Source: Catonia carolina
Lineage: Eukaryota > Arthropoda > Insecta > Hemiptera > Achilidae
Length of the DNA: 64,000 nt
NCBI GenBank assembly: GCA_035578175.1
Contig: JAQMRL010000007.1
Span: 46,676,391-46,740,390, forward strand
Direction of reading: 5' to 3'
Part shown: positions 53,201 to 61,692 of the stretch, in pieces
Position numbering within the stretch: the stretch's first letter is position 1
Layout: each line of letters starts with the position of its first letter
Position numbers and translations under genes: made by a program
The notes under the pieces: model-generated
Database searches by the model: none
What the model was told of the DNA's origin: nothing
What the model saw: the letters and a program-made list of their open reading frames with translations, nothing else

Positions 53201-53404
53201 CTCATAGACACCAAGTCCTCTTCTACACCAAGAGATAAAATTTGAGACGTTATCACGAGCAAAAAACGTACCGGGTTTAGCACCAGGAAGGAAGCGCACC
53301 GGTGAGAGGCGAAGAACTGACCCGGCTATCGAAGATTGCCCTTTACCTTGTGCTTGACGGCGTAACACATATTCTTCAGCGTATTTTCGAACGCTGTTGG
53401 CATG
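25957..53404 (-). CDS. pigs: GAS2-like actin-microtubule linker (pickled eggs), 3' seven coding exons
   Basis: GAS2-family proteins bind actin through a CH domain and microtubules through a GAR domain. Joining 53404..52898, 48268..48161, 39391..39298, 37154..37064, 29283..28957, 27548..26881 and 26291..25957 gives 2130 nt with every phase consistent and GT/AG at every junction: 709 residues and TAG. Residues 1-120 are the C-terminal half of the CH domain ([32 protein letters not shown]). About 165-237 is the GAR domain ([44 protein letters not shown]). The rest is a Ser/Arg/Pro-rich, probably disordered tail. The fragment resembles insect Pigs far more than vertebrate GAS2, as I recall those sequences. 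The first exon(s), start codon and promoter are not in the window or were not recognised. Family assignment is very secure; orthology to pigs is likely. Confidence 0.93.
26881..27548 (-). CDS. pigs: pigs exon: Ser/Thr-rich tail, part 2
   Basis: 668 nt, phase 2 to phase 1, with acceptor TTTTTAATAG and donor CATG/GTATGT. After [20 protein letters not shown] comes an acidic, Ser/Thr-rich region. A short internal repeat is visible: [13 protein letters not shown] and, about 40 residues on, [13 protein letters not shown]. The continuing open frame past the donor to about 26783 is intron read-through and is not coding. Confidence 0.9.
28957..29283 (-). CDS. pigs: pigs exon: Ser/Arg/Pro-rich tail, part 1
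   Basis: 327 nt, phase 2 to phase 2, with acceptor CCCTGTAG and donor AATAG/GTATCA. It encodes a seven-Gly run followed by basic Ser-Pro repeats ([40 protein letters not shown]). This is low-complexity, positively charged sequence, as found in the microtubule-binding tails of GAS2-like proteins. The many SP and TP sites are candidate proline-directed phosphorylation sites, which is inference. Confidence 0.9.
29284..30393. other. pigs intron, unremarkable part
   Basis: Intronic sequence without recognised elements. The stretch 29990-30240 is somewhat richer in G and C on the plus strand and carries short CTCTCT runs. Confidence 0.4.
30394..31290 (+). mobile_element. family B repeat, copy B2 (in a pigs intron)
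   Basis: About 897 bp and very similar to B1 throughout (GGTCAACCGGAAGTAGTAGT, CTCACGAAAACGTGAG hairpin, right end GGCAAGAGAAAGTTGTGTGA). The left inverted end is broken: TTTTTACTTT joins AGGAAGGAAAG directly, so the rest of the 13-bp repeat plus about 13 bases are deleted. It sits in the intron between the exons at 37064 and 29283. Confidence 0.8.
31291..34824. other. pigs intron, mostly unassigned
   Basis: No pigs exon is needed here, because the flanking exons already join in phase. The open frame at 33204-33461 (85 codons) has no known similarity. The only assignable piece is the tRNA-like head at 32300-32355. Confidence 0.4.
32300..32355 (-). repeat. tRNA-like SINE head fragment
   Basis: On the minus strand this starts GGCCAGCCCGTGGTCTAATGG, box A-like, and continues CTTCTACCCCAGGGTC, matching the position of CTTCTACGCCGGGGTC in SINE-1 heads. 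It breaks off before box B. It is a relic or the head of a related SINE family, not a working tRNA. Confidence 0.55.
34825..35825. mobile_element. pogo/Tigger-like DNA element remnant, 1001 bp
   Basis: Left end CAGTCAATGCTCGGTTTAAC and the inverse of the right end, CAGTCGATCCTCGATTCAAA, match over about 29 bp with six mismatches. TA dinucleotides flank both ends (34823-34824 and 35826-35827). CAGTC...GACTG ends with a TCGATT-like core and a TA target are typical of the pogo/Tigger group. I could not align an inner reading frame to the transposase with confidence, so coding capacity is lost. Confidence 0.75.
35826..37063. other. pigs intron, unassigned
   Basis: No recognisable element. The minus-strand frame at 36263-36478 has no known similarity. 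Confidence 0.4.
37064..37154 (-). CDS. pigs: pigs exon: post-GAR linker
   Basis: 91 nt, phase 1 to phase 2, with acceptor GTTTCAG and donor GAAAG/GTGAGC. It encodes [20 protein letters not shown] and [10 protein letters not shown]. No domain is evident. It was recognised because it fits both neighbours in phase and carries both splice signals. Confidence 0.85.
38042..38222 (+). repeat. tRNA-derived SINE, second family (SINE-2)
   Basis: The head GGCCGCCTCCGTGGCGTAGT carries box A (TGGCGTAGTGGTTAGCGC) and box B (GGTTCGATTCCC), as in SINE-1. The body and tail differ: CCGCGCCAAAACCCATCG, then TGATGCGACTTTAAATAAAC and an AAT-rich end. A short duplication AAATTAATAA borders both sides. The tail probably comes from a partner LINE. 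It sits in a pigs intron. Confidence 0.85.
39298..39391 (-). CDS. pigs: pigs exon: GAR domain, second half
   Basis: 94 nt, phase 0 to phase 1, with acceptor ATTTTGTAG and donor ACAG/GTAATT. It encodes [20 protein letters not shown] and [11 protein letters not shown], completing the GAR domain with its conserved GGGWDTL and the C-terminal C-R-C. About 8.8 kb of intron separates the two halves of this domain. Confidence 0.95.
39624..39760. repeat. tandem duplication, about 68 bp x 2
   Basis: GTGTAATAGTTAGGCGACTG, ending TAGATTTAGTGTGTTAA, is followed directly by GTGTAATAGTGTGGCGAGTG, ending TAGATTTAGTGTTTAAG. The units are about 68 bp each and clearly related. A looser repeat of ATTTAAGTCATGTATATAAG / TTTTAAGTCATATAGTTATG follows at about 39790-39880. 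Confidence 0.75.
40324..40722 (-). mobile_element. family A retroposon, copy A3 (full length)
   Basis: A 399-bp copy with a perfect 12-bp target duplication ATGAAGGCATAT at 40312-40323 and 40723-40734. Read on the minus strand it begins near GCCCATAATAAACAGG and ends in ACCTAAACAACAACAACA, a short AAC tail. It holds an open frame (40543-40343) starting [18 protein letters not shown]. It lies in the pigs intron between exons 48161 and 39391. Confidence 0.9.
40735..42460. other. pigs intron with a short palindrome
   Basis: Unassigned intron. 42035-42079 is a near-perfect hairpin: GGAAATTAAAACCGGATGCA, a three-base loop, and its complement with one bulge. 42409-42443 repeats the sequence at 12967-13004. 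Confidence 0.5.
42461..44062 (-). mobile_element. family B repeat, copy B4, split by a LINE
   Basis: A minus-strand family B copy. Its inverted end ACTTTCTCTTGCC is at 42481-42493 and GGCAAGAGAAAGT is at about 44045-44057. The copy is interrupted at 43058-43755 by a LINE fragment. The two family B parts align with the uninterrupted copies B1 and B2 on either side of the insertion. Confidence 0.85.
43058..43755 (+). pseudogene. 5'-truncated LINE insertion (RT C-terminal region) inside family B
   Basis: The 698-bp insertion is bordered by a 17-bp duplication ATCGTTAGCT[C/A]ATTTTT at 43041-43057 and 43756-43772. Translation shows the C-terminal part of a non-LTR polyprotein: [30 protein letters not shown], then [20 protein letters not shown] and [20 protein letters not shown]. 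The first part is in a different frame from the second; a one-base change near 43353 separates them. A stop falls after VSRNRM (43597-43599), with further LINE-like residues behind it ([13 protein letters not shown]). It has no poly(A) tail and ends in an A/G-rich stretch. Confidence 0.85.
44063..45296. other. pigs intron, unassigned
   Basis: AT-rich intron without recognised elements. Confidence 0.4.
45297..45434 (+). repeat. SINE-1 copy, 5' truncated
   Basis: Starts inside the head at TTAGCGCAACTGGCTTCTAC, just within box A. It keeps box B (GGTTCGATTCCC), the body and the tail (CGTCCGTATTAGCAGTAATT, CGGACGTCAAAATAG). In a pigs intron. Confidence 0.85.
46311..46352 (-). repeat. SINE-1 tail fragment
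   Basis: Only the body/tail motif (ACGTCCAGCTGTTTTACAAC, CTGCTAATGCAGACG) is present. The tRNA-like head is absent. Confidence 0.65.
46815..46919 (-). repeat. SINE-1 head fragment
   Basis: Minus-strand head with box A-like GGTATAGTGGTCAACGC and box B GGTTCAATTCACGG, with one change from the consensus. It ends in the early body (CATAATTCATTTTCACCTAT), so the tail is lost. Confidence 0.8.
47337..48160. other. pigs intron, unassigned
   Basis: Nothing recognisable next to the GAR exon. Confidence 0.4.
48161..48268 (-). CDS. pigs: pigs exon: GAR domain, first half
   Basis: 108 nt, 36 codons, phase 0 to phase 0, with acceptor TTTTTCAG and donor CGG/GTAAGT. It encodes [20 protein letters not shown] and [16 protein letters not shown], the N-terminal part of the GAS2 (GAR) zinc-binding-like fold with its Cys pair C-x-C. 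It joins SLDEM from the preceding exon, as in other insects. Confidence 0.95.
48544..48935 (-). mobile_element. family A retroposon, copy A4
   Basis: A 392-bp copy with a 9-bp duplication TTTATGGGT at 48535-48543 and 48936-48944. Its ORF on the minus strand (48756-48562) begins [20 protein letters not shown] and has several changes from A3. In the pigs intron between the CH exon and the first GAR exon. Confidence 0.85.
48945..52897. other. pigs intron, unassigned
   Basis: No elements recognised with confidence. The open frames at 50645-50959 and 51901-52227 (104 and 108 codons) look like chance and match nothing I know. Confidence 0.4.
52898..53404 (-). CDS. pigs: pigs exon: CH domain, C-terminal half
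   Basis: 507 nt, 169 codons, phase 0 at both ends. The acceptor is TTTCTGTTTCAG before CATGCC and the donor is ATG/GTAAGC. It opens with [17 protein letters not shown], where a CH domain continues after its Leu-Cys motif, so the preceding exon must supply the start of the domain. The core [20 protein letters not shown] and [20 protein letters not shown] is the signature of GAS2-type CH domains. An acidic stretch ([14 protein letters not shown]) links to the GAR domain, and the exon ends in LKSLDEM. Confidence 0.93.
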
Positions 53405-54189
53405 CTGAAACAGAAAAGAAAAAATTCAGTCTCATTAAAAAAACAAAGTATCAATATACATAATAATCGCATATTTTCAAAAATTTGCTCAAAAAAATAC
53501 AACAAACAAATCAATAAATACACAAATCGCTAGATTTTCAGCTCTGCTTAAAAGGAAACTAAAACAAATAAAAAACGAATAAATTAAAAGGAACATATGC
53601 ACAAAACGAGCCTTCGGTCACATCATTAACCCTACGGCAGATTTTAACTTTGATAAACTTAATCGACTTGCATATTTTTTTGTCCCCAACTGATGAAAAC
53701 ATTTTGTTCAGAGCTAATGACCATGGCAGCCGATGCCCGGATAAACCAAAAAATAAAATAAAAAAATATTTTTTTCGGTCAATAAAATGTAAACGATGAA
53801 TTTCGTGGTGGCAACATAGATGAAATGACAACTGTATGACGGTTGTTGGTCGTGAAGATGGGTGATCGCCAAAGAGGTCCTCACGGAAAGTAACATCGGT
53901 TCTTCAAAAACTTGGTTGTAAATCGGGGTGATTGGTGAATGAAGGTGGTCGTTAAGAAGGTTTGACTGTAATTAGTTGTAGGCTGCTTAGCACCAATAGA
54001 GAAGAGATTGTAACGAACTTCCAATTTTGCGACCAAAGTAGCAACACCAACAAATCTGTAATTCAATTATATTAAATTTCATTTCAACAATTCCGTAAGC
54101 TGCCATTGTACGGTACTTTTACACTTTTTGCAAAATCAGCACGGTATAAAAGCCTATCGCTGTAAGAATTGTAGAAAGTGATCGGTTTT

Positions 54190-55694
54190 ATTCCAAAAAG
54201 AAAATGTGTTAAAATCACAAGGGCAAAAAATTTGACAGGATTGACAAAAGTCGAGTTAGAAGTAGAGCAATGAAGTCTCTACGACATCTGGGAACTTCAT
54301 TAATGGTTAACAAAAAAATCTCAACAAATTTAAATCCATAAACAGTAGATAAAGTACAGTAGCATTCATATGTGGCAGTAAGTAGATATACTTTATTAGG
54401 AATCAATATTCGTGCACCAATTAACAAACAGAGAAATGAGAAAAAGTAGAAGATTTCTAGGATACCTTAGAAGTAACGACAAGTGAAATCCTAGAAGAAA
54501 TATAGCGGTATTGTTTGGAGATTACAATGCTCACGCAGGGAAGAAGAAAAACATAGAAAAACAGTAGGAAATTTTTCCTGGTTACAACAAAACAAATATA
54601 AATGGTACGAGATGAACAGAATTGTGTAGATACTTCAAAATGCATATTATGTCGATTAATCTCTCAAGAAACAGACCGAAACAGAAAACAAAGAAATCGC
54701 GTAACAACAATTAATGAGTATTTTAGATAGGTCATGTTGCAATAGACAACAACGATGTACATGAGATAATGAAGGTCAAAGTAAAGAAGGGCTTAGATAT
54801 CGATCATTGTCAAACCAAAATCAAGGTCAAACCGATACCCATTAAAAATTAGCCAAAAACGAATAATAGATTAAGAGAAATTAAAGCGGAAAGATAAAAT
54901 AACAAGAGAATTTCAAGAGAAGATATCATTAAAGATAATACGGAAATGTAACATGAGAGAATTTAATGAGGGAATAGTAGAAGCAGCGAAAGAGGTAGCT
55001 TAGGTATAAAAGGAAATAAAACCTATTTAATCGAATGAAAATTAAGATAAAGTCATCCAGAAACAGATAAATAGCGTGAAAGAAAACACTAGTAGGCTAA
55101 TACGAGTAAAACGGAAGGAAATTGAAACAAAATTTTGGAAATGAGAAAATGGACCACTAAATGATTACGAAGAAGAAACAGAAATTAAACAAACAGTATA
55201 TTATTTTAAGAGGTTATTTTAGACTAAGTACATATTTTAAATGATATTCCGGAGATTATAACAATCGAAAGGAATTGTGAAATCCTTGCAGAATATTTTG
55301 AAAAGCTGTAATTGTCCAAGACCTGAAATATACGATATGAATCAGAAGAGAAAGGAAACAGCGAAATCTCCAGGAAAACAATTGATTACACCTGAATTAT
55401 GAAAATTAAAAGATCAGGTAGTAAGAACGTTAGTGGACATAATGAGTCCGTTTGGGGGAAAAGTACATGAAGAATGAAAAAGACGATTATTCAACGGCTG
55501 TTTAAGAAAGGTGATCGGCAAGACGTAAATTCCAGAGGAATTTCCATTGGACCAGTAATTTATAAAATCTTATCAGGGATATTACAAGAGAGAGAGAGAG
55601 GGGGGAGCGAGAGAGAGGGGGTTAGAAGAGGGTGAGTGATTAAAGAAGAGGGAGAGGAGGGAGAAAAACGGGGAGGAGAGAAATCTGGAGAAGG

Positions 55695-55739
<45 letters not shown>

Positions 55740-57040
55740 GGAACTATTGTAGAAGAACTATTGGAAAAAGGAGATCAAGGAGATGTTTAGACCTAGTATA
55801 TCGTGTGTACAACAAATATAGAATGTAAAAACAATCATGAAACATATATGAATGAGAAGTGAATGATTGTGATAGTATTTATTTAAGAAATCATATTAAG
55901 GTGAAGAAAGCATAGATGGTGACTTTAAGAAAGCATATGGTTTAATCGATAGAGAATCATTATTCAACACATTTGGAGAGACGAAAATATACAATACTGT
56001 TGAAGAAACATTGACCGACACAAAATCAGTATTAAAATTCCTGGGAGAAATTTTAAATCAAAATTTTAGTCAGGCAGAGGGATGAATTATCGCCGTTATT
56101 ATTTAACTGCGTTTTGGATAAAGTGGTGAAGGAAAGGGAAAAGTAAATGGATAAATCCAGTATAAACAACTCGATAAAATAAAAGGATAAATTAACTATG
56201 TACCAAAAAATTTTATTTATCTTTCTCAGATGGTGTGGCTTTAATATCTGATGCATAAACGCAGTAAGAAAACAAACAGTTATTAGAAGAATTTGTACAA
56301 AAATTGTGATTAAAGGTATATGAAAAACTCGAATATAGGAGTAACAAGACAGGAAGTATAAAATAGTTATTAGAAGATGAGAAAATAAAACCAGTAACGA
56401 AATCTTAACACCTAGTTTGTGTGATTCAAAAGAATGGCAGTGGACACGAACGAAAGTAAAAGATACTGGAAAGAGCATTTTCATATACACTGACAAAAAA
56501 TTGATAAAGTTAAACTTTAAATTAAAACACTAAAACAGTTATAATAAAACCTTAAGCTCTTTATGGATCAGAAAGTATCTGCTATTAGAAGAGTTTAACA
56601 AGAAATTAGAACAGACTAGAGAATTGTTCTGCGGAAAATATATGGTTCGAAGAAAAATTAAAATAGTGAATATATGGGTCGAGATGTTAAAAAGAGATAA
56701 ATGGGATTACTCAATATGAGATAATGAAAATTTTATTTTTATGAGATTTCTATAGAATGTACCAAAAAAGTTATTTGACAGACGAATTTGTTAGAAAATC
56801 GTGTAGATGGTCCAAGAAAACAGTAAAAGATATAAAGGTGTTCGATGGGATGGAAGACACAAATTAATTTACAAAAAATGTTAAAGAATTTAAGGGGTTA
56901 CAAGAGAAATAGAAGACAACGAATAACAGCAAGTAATCGTCACAAGAAAACTAGATGAAAATAGAAAAGCTGCGGTGAGAGACAGATCCAGCAACGTAGT
57001 CCTAAGTTGTACGTAGACCGAAACCGTAAATAAATAAATC
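54190..57040 (+). pseudogene. heavily decayed LINE with endonuclease and RT traces
   Basis: About 54500-54560 reads IAVLFGDYNAHAGKK, an echo of the GD-x-N motif of apurinic-type endonucleases in non-LTR elements. About 55280-55480 has the SPGK region ahead of the RT core. About 56560-56900 has a C-terminal LYGSE-like motif. All are broken by stops and frameshifts. Large parts match the minus-strand fragment at 17730-18600. The copy would be nearly full length, but every domain is ruined. It lies upstream of the first pigs exon seen, probably in an intron. Confidence 0.7.
55588..55738. repeat. (GA)n-rich low-complexity tract
   Basis: Purine-only repeats of GA and GGGA, ending in about 17 pure GA units, inside the decayed LINE. 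Confidence 0.9.
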
Positions 57041-58360
57041 GAGTAGGCCTGCATAATTTATATAATACTTCATAATTCATTTCAAGTCTTTCCACTTTTA
57101 CCACTGTCACACAACCTCGGACCTATTGTCGGAATCGTCTAGAGAAGAAAATGAAATAGACAGTAGAACCGATTTTATTAATCTGACAGGACTATTAACA
57201 GAGTGAGGTGTTGGTATGAAGTGTTAGACATAACCTATGTATAGATACGGTGAAACAATTGTTTAACTTTTTTCTGTTGCCGAGTACGAAACAGAAGAAA
57301 AGGAAAGAAAGAACAGTACGCAATAATAAAGGTGTGTGCGTGTCTGAGTCACGTGTTGCTTGTTATGCGTGTTTGCTTGTGCTTGTTTTACCGAGGTGGA
57401 ATGTGGATCGAGTCGGGTTTCGTGGCGAAATCAGTTTCTCCATAAGATCGGTGCCAGAATAAAAATACATCGGTAGACACAGTCATCGTTTTGGTAGCAT
57501 TACTATTCCAGCTATACCGTTCATGCACATCCACAATTTACTCGATTCGTCTGCATACGAGAGGCTGAAGTTTTAAAAAATCATCATAAATTGCTATCTG
57601 TTTTCGACTTAACTTACTGATGGATATTTGTTCTATAGAATCAGCATCAGATCAAACAGACACGCAAGTCGAATAATCATTACTATTATTAATAATATAT
57701 AACATGGTACATAATATTTTAATTAATGAATTCGTTAATTTCAAAAGTAAAATTAATAACTAAGCAAAGACACCATATTAATATTTCACCATAAGAGTCT
57801 TAAAGTGGCTGCCGAAAAGATTCAAACATTAACACTATAATAAAATATGTTCACAGCATCTTCATACACGTAAATAATCTGTAAACTAAAAACATTTTAT
57901 TCCGAAATTCAAGAATAAATGTAGATGTAAATGATCCCATAAAGAGTGGTTTGTTACAACTTTAAATGTTTCATCATAGAAAGAAACTATGATTCCATTA
58001 GAAACAGAAACATTATACATTAGAAAGAAAATTTTTGATCTTGAAACCGCGGGCATAAATATAAATTGGAAACTCATAACAACATGAGATATTTAAACGA
58101 TACTCTAATGATGGCCGATGATATTTCGGGTTTGTAAAATATGATAGAGAAGTAGTTCCTAGACGGTGGTACGGAAGAACGTATCAAATTTGCTTTTATT
58201 TAAATCAAAATCAATAACTTCAGCAATCTTGACAATCTTTAAAAAATGGATCCTCTCCCTTCATAAATGGGACATTACTCATTCCTGCTCTGGTAAATTT
58301 CACAGTTTGCTGTAACTCTAGCCAATTATTGTTCTCCTCAATTTCGCATTTCAATTTATT
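57041..58360. other. gene-free stretch
   Basis: No clear gene. The frame at 57250-57462 (70 codons) lies in slightly more GC-rich sequence and could be an upstream non-coding exon, but nothing supports this. Confidence 0.4.
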
Positions 58361-58368
58361 ATTCTCCT

Positions 58369-58754
58369 ATAATGTCAAATAATGTCAAATTATTTACATT
58401 CAATCTGTTCGTTGCAGGGCTAAAATAAATAGTTCTGTTTCTTATCACATGGTCAGCCAATTAAATGACTGAATCATTTAAGAACAGAAGAGGTAGAGGT
58501 GTAAAAGACACTAATCAGAGTTATCTTCTCTGAAAGTAATGAATTTCATTGTACAGCCAGACCCTGTGGTGAATGAAGTGAAGGTGTCATTTACAGAGTG
58601 GAAAATATGTGCTTTTCAGAGGGCCCGGCATGCTGATAAGCATACTTTTCCACTCAGTGAGGAAGGCAATGGTAAACCACCTTACTCCTCGTTTTACTTA
58701 GTAAAACCTCTAGAGGTTCAAACCAGCCTTTTGGCTGTTGACCTAAACAACAAC
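58369..58754 (+). mobile_element. family A retroposon, copy A5
   Basis: A 386-bp copy in the plus orientation with an 8-bp duplication ATTCTCCT at 58361-58368 and 58755-58762. It ends GACCTAAACAACAAC, showing the AAC tail. The open frame 58539-58772 starts [20 protein letters not shown] and runs through the tail. It is the reference for orientation of the family. Confidence 0.9.
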
Positions 58755-58762
58755 ATTCTCCT

Positions 58763-59740
58763 TTATATATAATAATAATCCATTAAAATATTATCTTTTT
58801 AATTTGCAAAACCAAAAAATATCTCATATTTAACTGCTTTAATATAATTCCCTGTCATTTCTTAATTAGGTCTGATATTTAGTACATGTGTCTTCCATTC
58901 AGCAAACAATTCATCAAAACTATTTATAAAGGAACTAGGCAACTGGGTATTCTGACCAGAATCAGATGTAGTAGCACTAACTGCAAATTGACTTCCGTTT
59001 TCCTTTCTTAAAATAATTTAATTAACTTAATAAAAACAATTAAAAGTAAAAAGAATTAATAGTACTAATTTTTGCAATACTAATAAAAAATAATAATAAA
59101 CCGAAATAGATACGCAAACGCTTATTAAAATGAAAACACGAATTAAAATTATTTTTATCAGAAACAAATTACATATGCATAATCAAATTTGAAGTATATA
59201 ATCCTATCAATTAAAGTATTTATCCGATTTATAAAGCAGAATAAAATAATTTTTTTTTAAATTACCAATCATGAAGTTATAAGCTCCAGATAAATAATAA
59301 TTACTTATCTAACTACTCAATGATAATGCCACCTAAATCTGCTTTTTCCTTATAAACCCGAACAATAAAACAAATATCAACAACCATACTTTTAATATAA
59401 GTACACAACTAAAACTTGAAATATCAGGCTGAAGTTCAACAAAAAAAACCAGTGAACACGTAGGCAGTGTCACGTAGGCTATAACTGACTAAACTGATGA
59501 AAAAAATTCACTTAGAAAACACACAATTTACCACCAAACTTAGACGAAACACAAAACTACAGAAAACACATCTTAACTTTTCAAACTCTCAAGGCCAACT
59601 CCAATCAAATGACAGTTATACGAAGAACGTACAATTTTTAACCGGTAAACAAATAAATCAAAAAATTGAAAAAATAAATACAGCCAAAAATACATAATCG
59701 TACATCAAAATAATGTAAAATTGATTGGTAGAAAGTATAA
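58763..59740. other. gene-free stretch
   Basis: Very AT-rich. The 66-codon frame at 59497-59697 is Lys/Asn/Thr-rich, as expected of AT bias. Confidence 0.45.
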
Positions 59741-60560
59741 ATGCAGTGTAAGTTTTGTGTCTACAAAGGGTCGTTTAAGCGTGTGCGTTTAGGAGAGAAG
59801 AGTCAGTTGATGGGTGGCTGTGACGGTGGTAGTTGTCGTGATGGTCGAGGAGGTGGACGACACGGCATCTCGTCATCTTCTTCCCTCATAGTAGTAGTGG
59901 TTTGTAGGGACCCGGAGGGCGCAACGCCCGGATGAGTAACCACTGTGGGCATTCCTCGCGGCAGTGCGCGATGACGGTCTCGGTCGACAACGGTTACGGT
60001 GTCGGGTCGGCGAGCGTAAGCATTAACTTCTCTCTTGCGGAGTCGTTGTTGGGTCTTCGTCGGAGACCGTTGCCGTGTGCCGATGGTTCGTGTCTGGCCG
60101 AAGCTGTAGAGCAGAGTGGAATCACGACTGGGTTTAATCCAGGGCGTCTTACATCAGTGTCAGAGAACAGGAGTGGAGGCGGTTACTCTCTGCATTTCCG
60201 GCTTCTGTCTCTCGACCCTGTCAGAAGCATTGTTGGCTTCTGTTTGTCGGTACTGTGGGAAACCTTGCCACAATACCTAATAAAAGGGGGGCGGCTGTAA
60301 CGATTCCCCCTCCCACCGGTCAGAGCTGTGCTGCCGGGTGAACTTCGGTAGCCGCAGGCGTGAACGAAGCAGTCCTACCTCGGCGAGCTGCAGGGAGTTG
60401 TGGTTCAGGAATCGTTGTGCTGGGAGCCATCTGATATTTTATCTTAGGTGTTGTGGTAAGTCCGGTATGAAGACCCTCTTCATATTGATGCCACAGTTCG
60501 GGCGCCACTTGTCACCGGATAGCAAACATTAAGTGCTGTGGATAAAACTTAAATATTTGG
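59741..60560 (+). other. GC-rich island with unidentified open frames
   Basis: About 800 bp clearly richer in G and C than anything nearby, with many CpG (for example GTCGGGTCGGCGAGCG). Plus-strand open frames at 59741-59935 and 59932-60300 overlap by ATGA and have no recognised domain. A minus-strand frame at 60508-60320 is Pro/Thr-rich. Short inverted motifs occur (GGGCGCAACGCCC; CCCGG repeats). It could be the 5' part of a GC-rich non-LTR element or a CpG-island promoter; I cannot decide. Confidence 0.5.
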
Positions 60561-60561
60561 T

Positions 60562-60577
60562 GGCCCTGAAAAGGGCC
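60562..60577 (-). promoter_or_regulatory. histone-type 3' stem-loop match
   Basis: On the minus strand GGCCCTTTTCAGGGCC, a six-base-pair stem with the TTTC loop, followed by ACCA. This fits the consensus of the 3' stem-loop of replication-dependent histone mRNAs. No histone reading frame was found on the minus strand upstream (60578-61100), so its role is unknown. It lies at the right edge of the GC-rich island. Confidence 0.55.
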
Positions 60578-61548
60578 GGTTAAAACCTTAATGAGTTAGT
60601 ATTGAGAAGCTGTGTTGATCTCGAAAGAAACCGGTGTAGGCAGCATCGTACCTAATGAAATGGGACGAAGGTGATAGTTTATTACTTTGTAAAATCATTA
60701 TGCTAATTGTTTGTTGTTTTGTTTTACAAATGTATATATTTAATAACATGCCAAGATGCGCAAGAGTAAACTCTAAACGTAATTTATCTGCGATTGCACT
60801 AAATGAAAGCTAATTTTTCATACCGGCTTGTAGGTTATTAAGGAAGACCCGACACACAGCGATGGGGAAAACCGGTCGTAAGCCTATTTATTACTTCACT
60901 GCACCATCACAAATACGCAACTATTGTAATTATAGTGTGAACGGTGTACTATGTACGTGACCACTACTTTGACCTGGTATACCTGCCGTACCCGGCACAC
61001 GATCCGATGTAGAAAAAAATCTGGTGTCAGGTTGGAGAAACGACCGGGAAACTTTTCCATTGTTTGAGTGGTTGATATTCAGTAGGCTTGTACGACACTT
61101 AAGTTCACTGAATGAAAATTATCAAAAATAAAGTACGATTCCATGCTATGTCAAGCTAAACCACCACCGACAACAGTAAACTGTTCTGGAACTTATCTAG
61201 ACGCACTCACAAACCCGATTAAAAATTATGATCAAAGAGTTTCACCTGCATGATCCAGTCAAACTTCACACGTAGCTGCACTGCGGTACAAATTTTCACC
61301 TGATTGACTGATTTTTCACCGAATCATTCTTAAATAGCAACCCCAAAATCTTAAAACCGATGAAATTAACTAGCCTTACATATTTTGAGGAAACCCATAA
61401 ATAAACTAAAAAATTCATCAGTTCAGTTTTCTTTCTTACCCGGAAATAAGTATTTATGAGCACATTTATCCCCTATCATGTGTCCCATAAAGATGTAGAA
61501 CGGATAAATAAATCTTACTCGAACGACATTCTTTTATCTGAGAAGTGT
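60578..61548. other. gene-free stretch
   Basis: No coding or element signal recognised. Confidence 0.4.
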
Positions 61549-61563
61549 ATTTATTTATTTAAT

Positions 61564-61569
61564 TTTATT
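61564..61569 (-). terminator. candidate polyadenylation signal for the 61693-62010 frame
   Basis: AATAAA on the minus strand about 125 bases behind the stop codon, with further overlapping AATAAA just downstream (TTAAATAAATAAATACA). Confidence 0.4.
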
Positions 61570-61692
61570 GAGGAATAATGGCTACCTAAGCCTACCATAC
61601 CGACCGTTTGTCGGACCGTTGTTGGATATCCTCTGCTCAACTACTGTCACTATGAACTACGCGTTGGGCCCTTTCCAATTTTCCTTAATTTT

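Noticed and set aside
56053..56496. A 147-codon minus-strand membrane-like protein
   Set aside because: It lies antisense to the decayed LINE; the hydrophobic look comes from A-rich plus-strand sequence read as Phe/Leu/Ile codons.
60578..61100. A histone gene next to the stem-loop
   Set aside because: No histone C-terminal sequence can be read in any minus-strand frame before the stem-loop.
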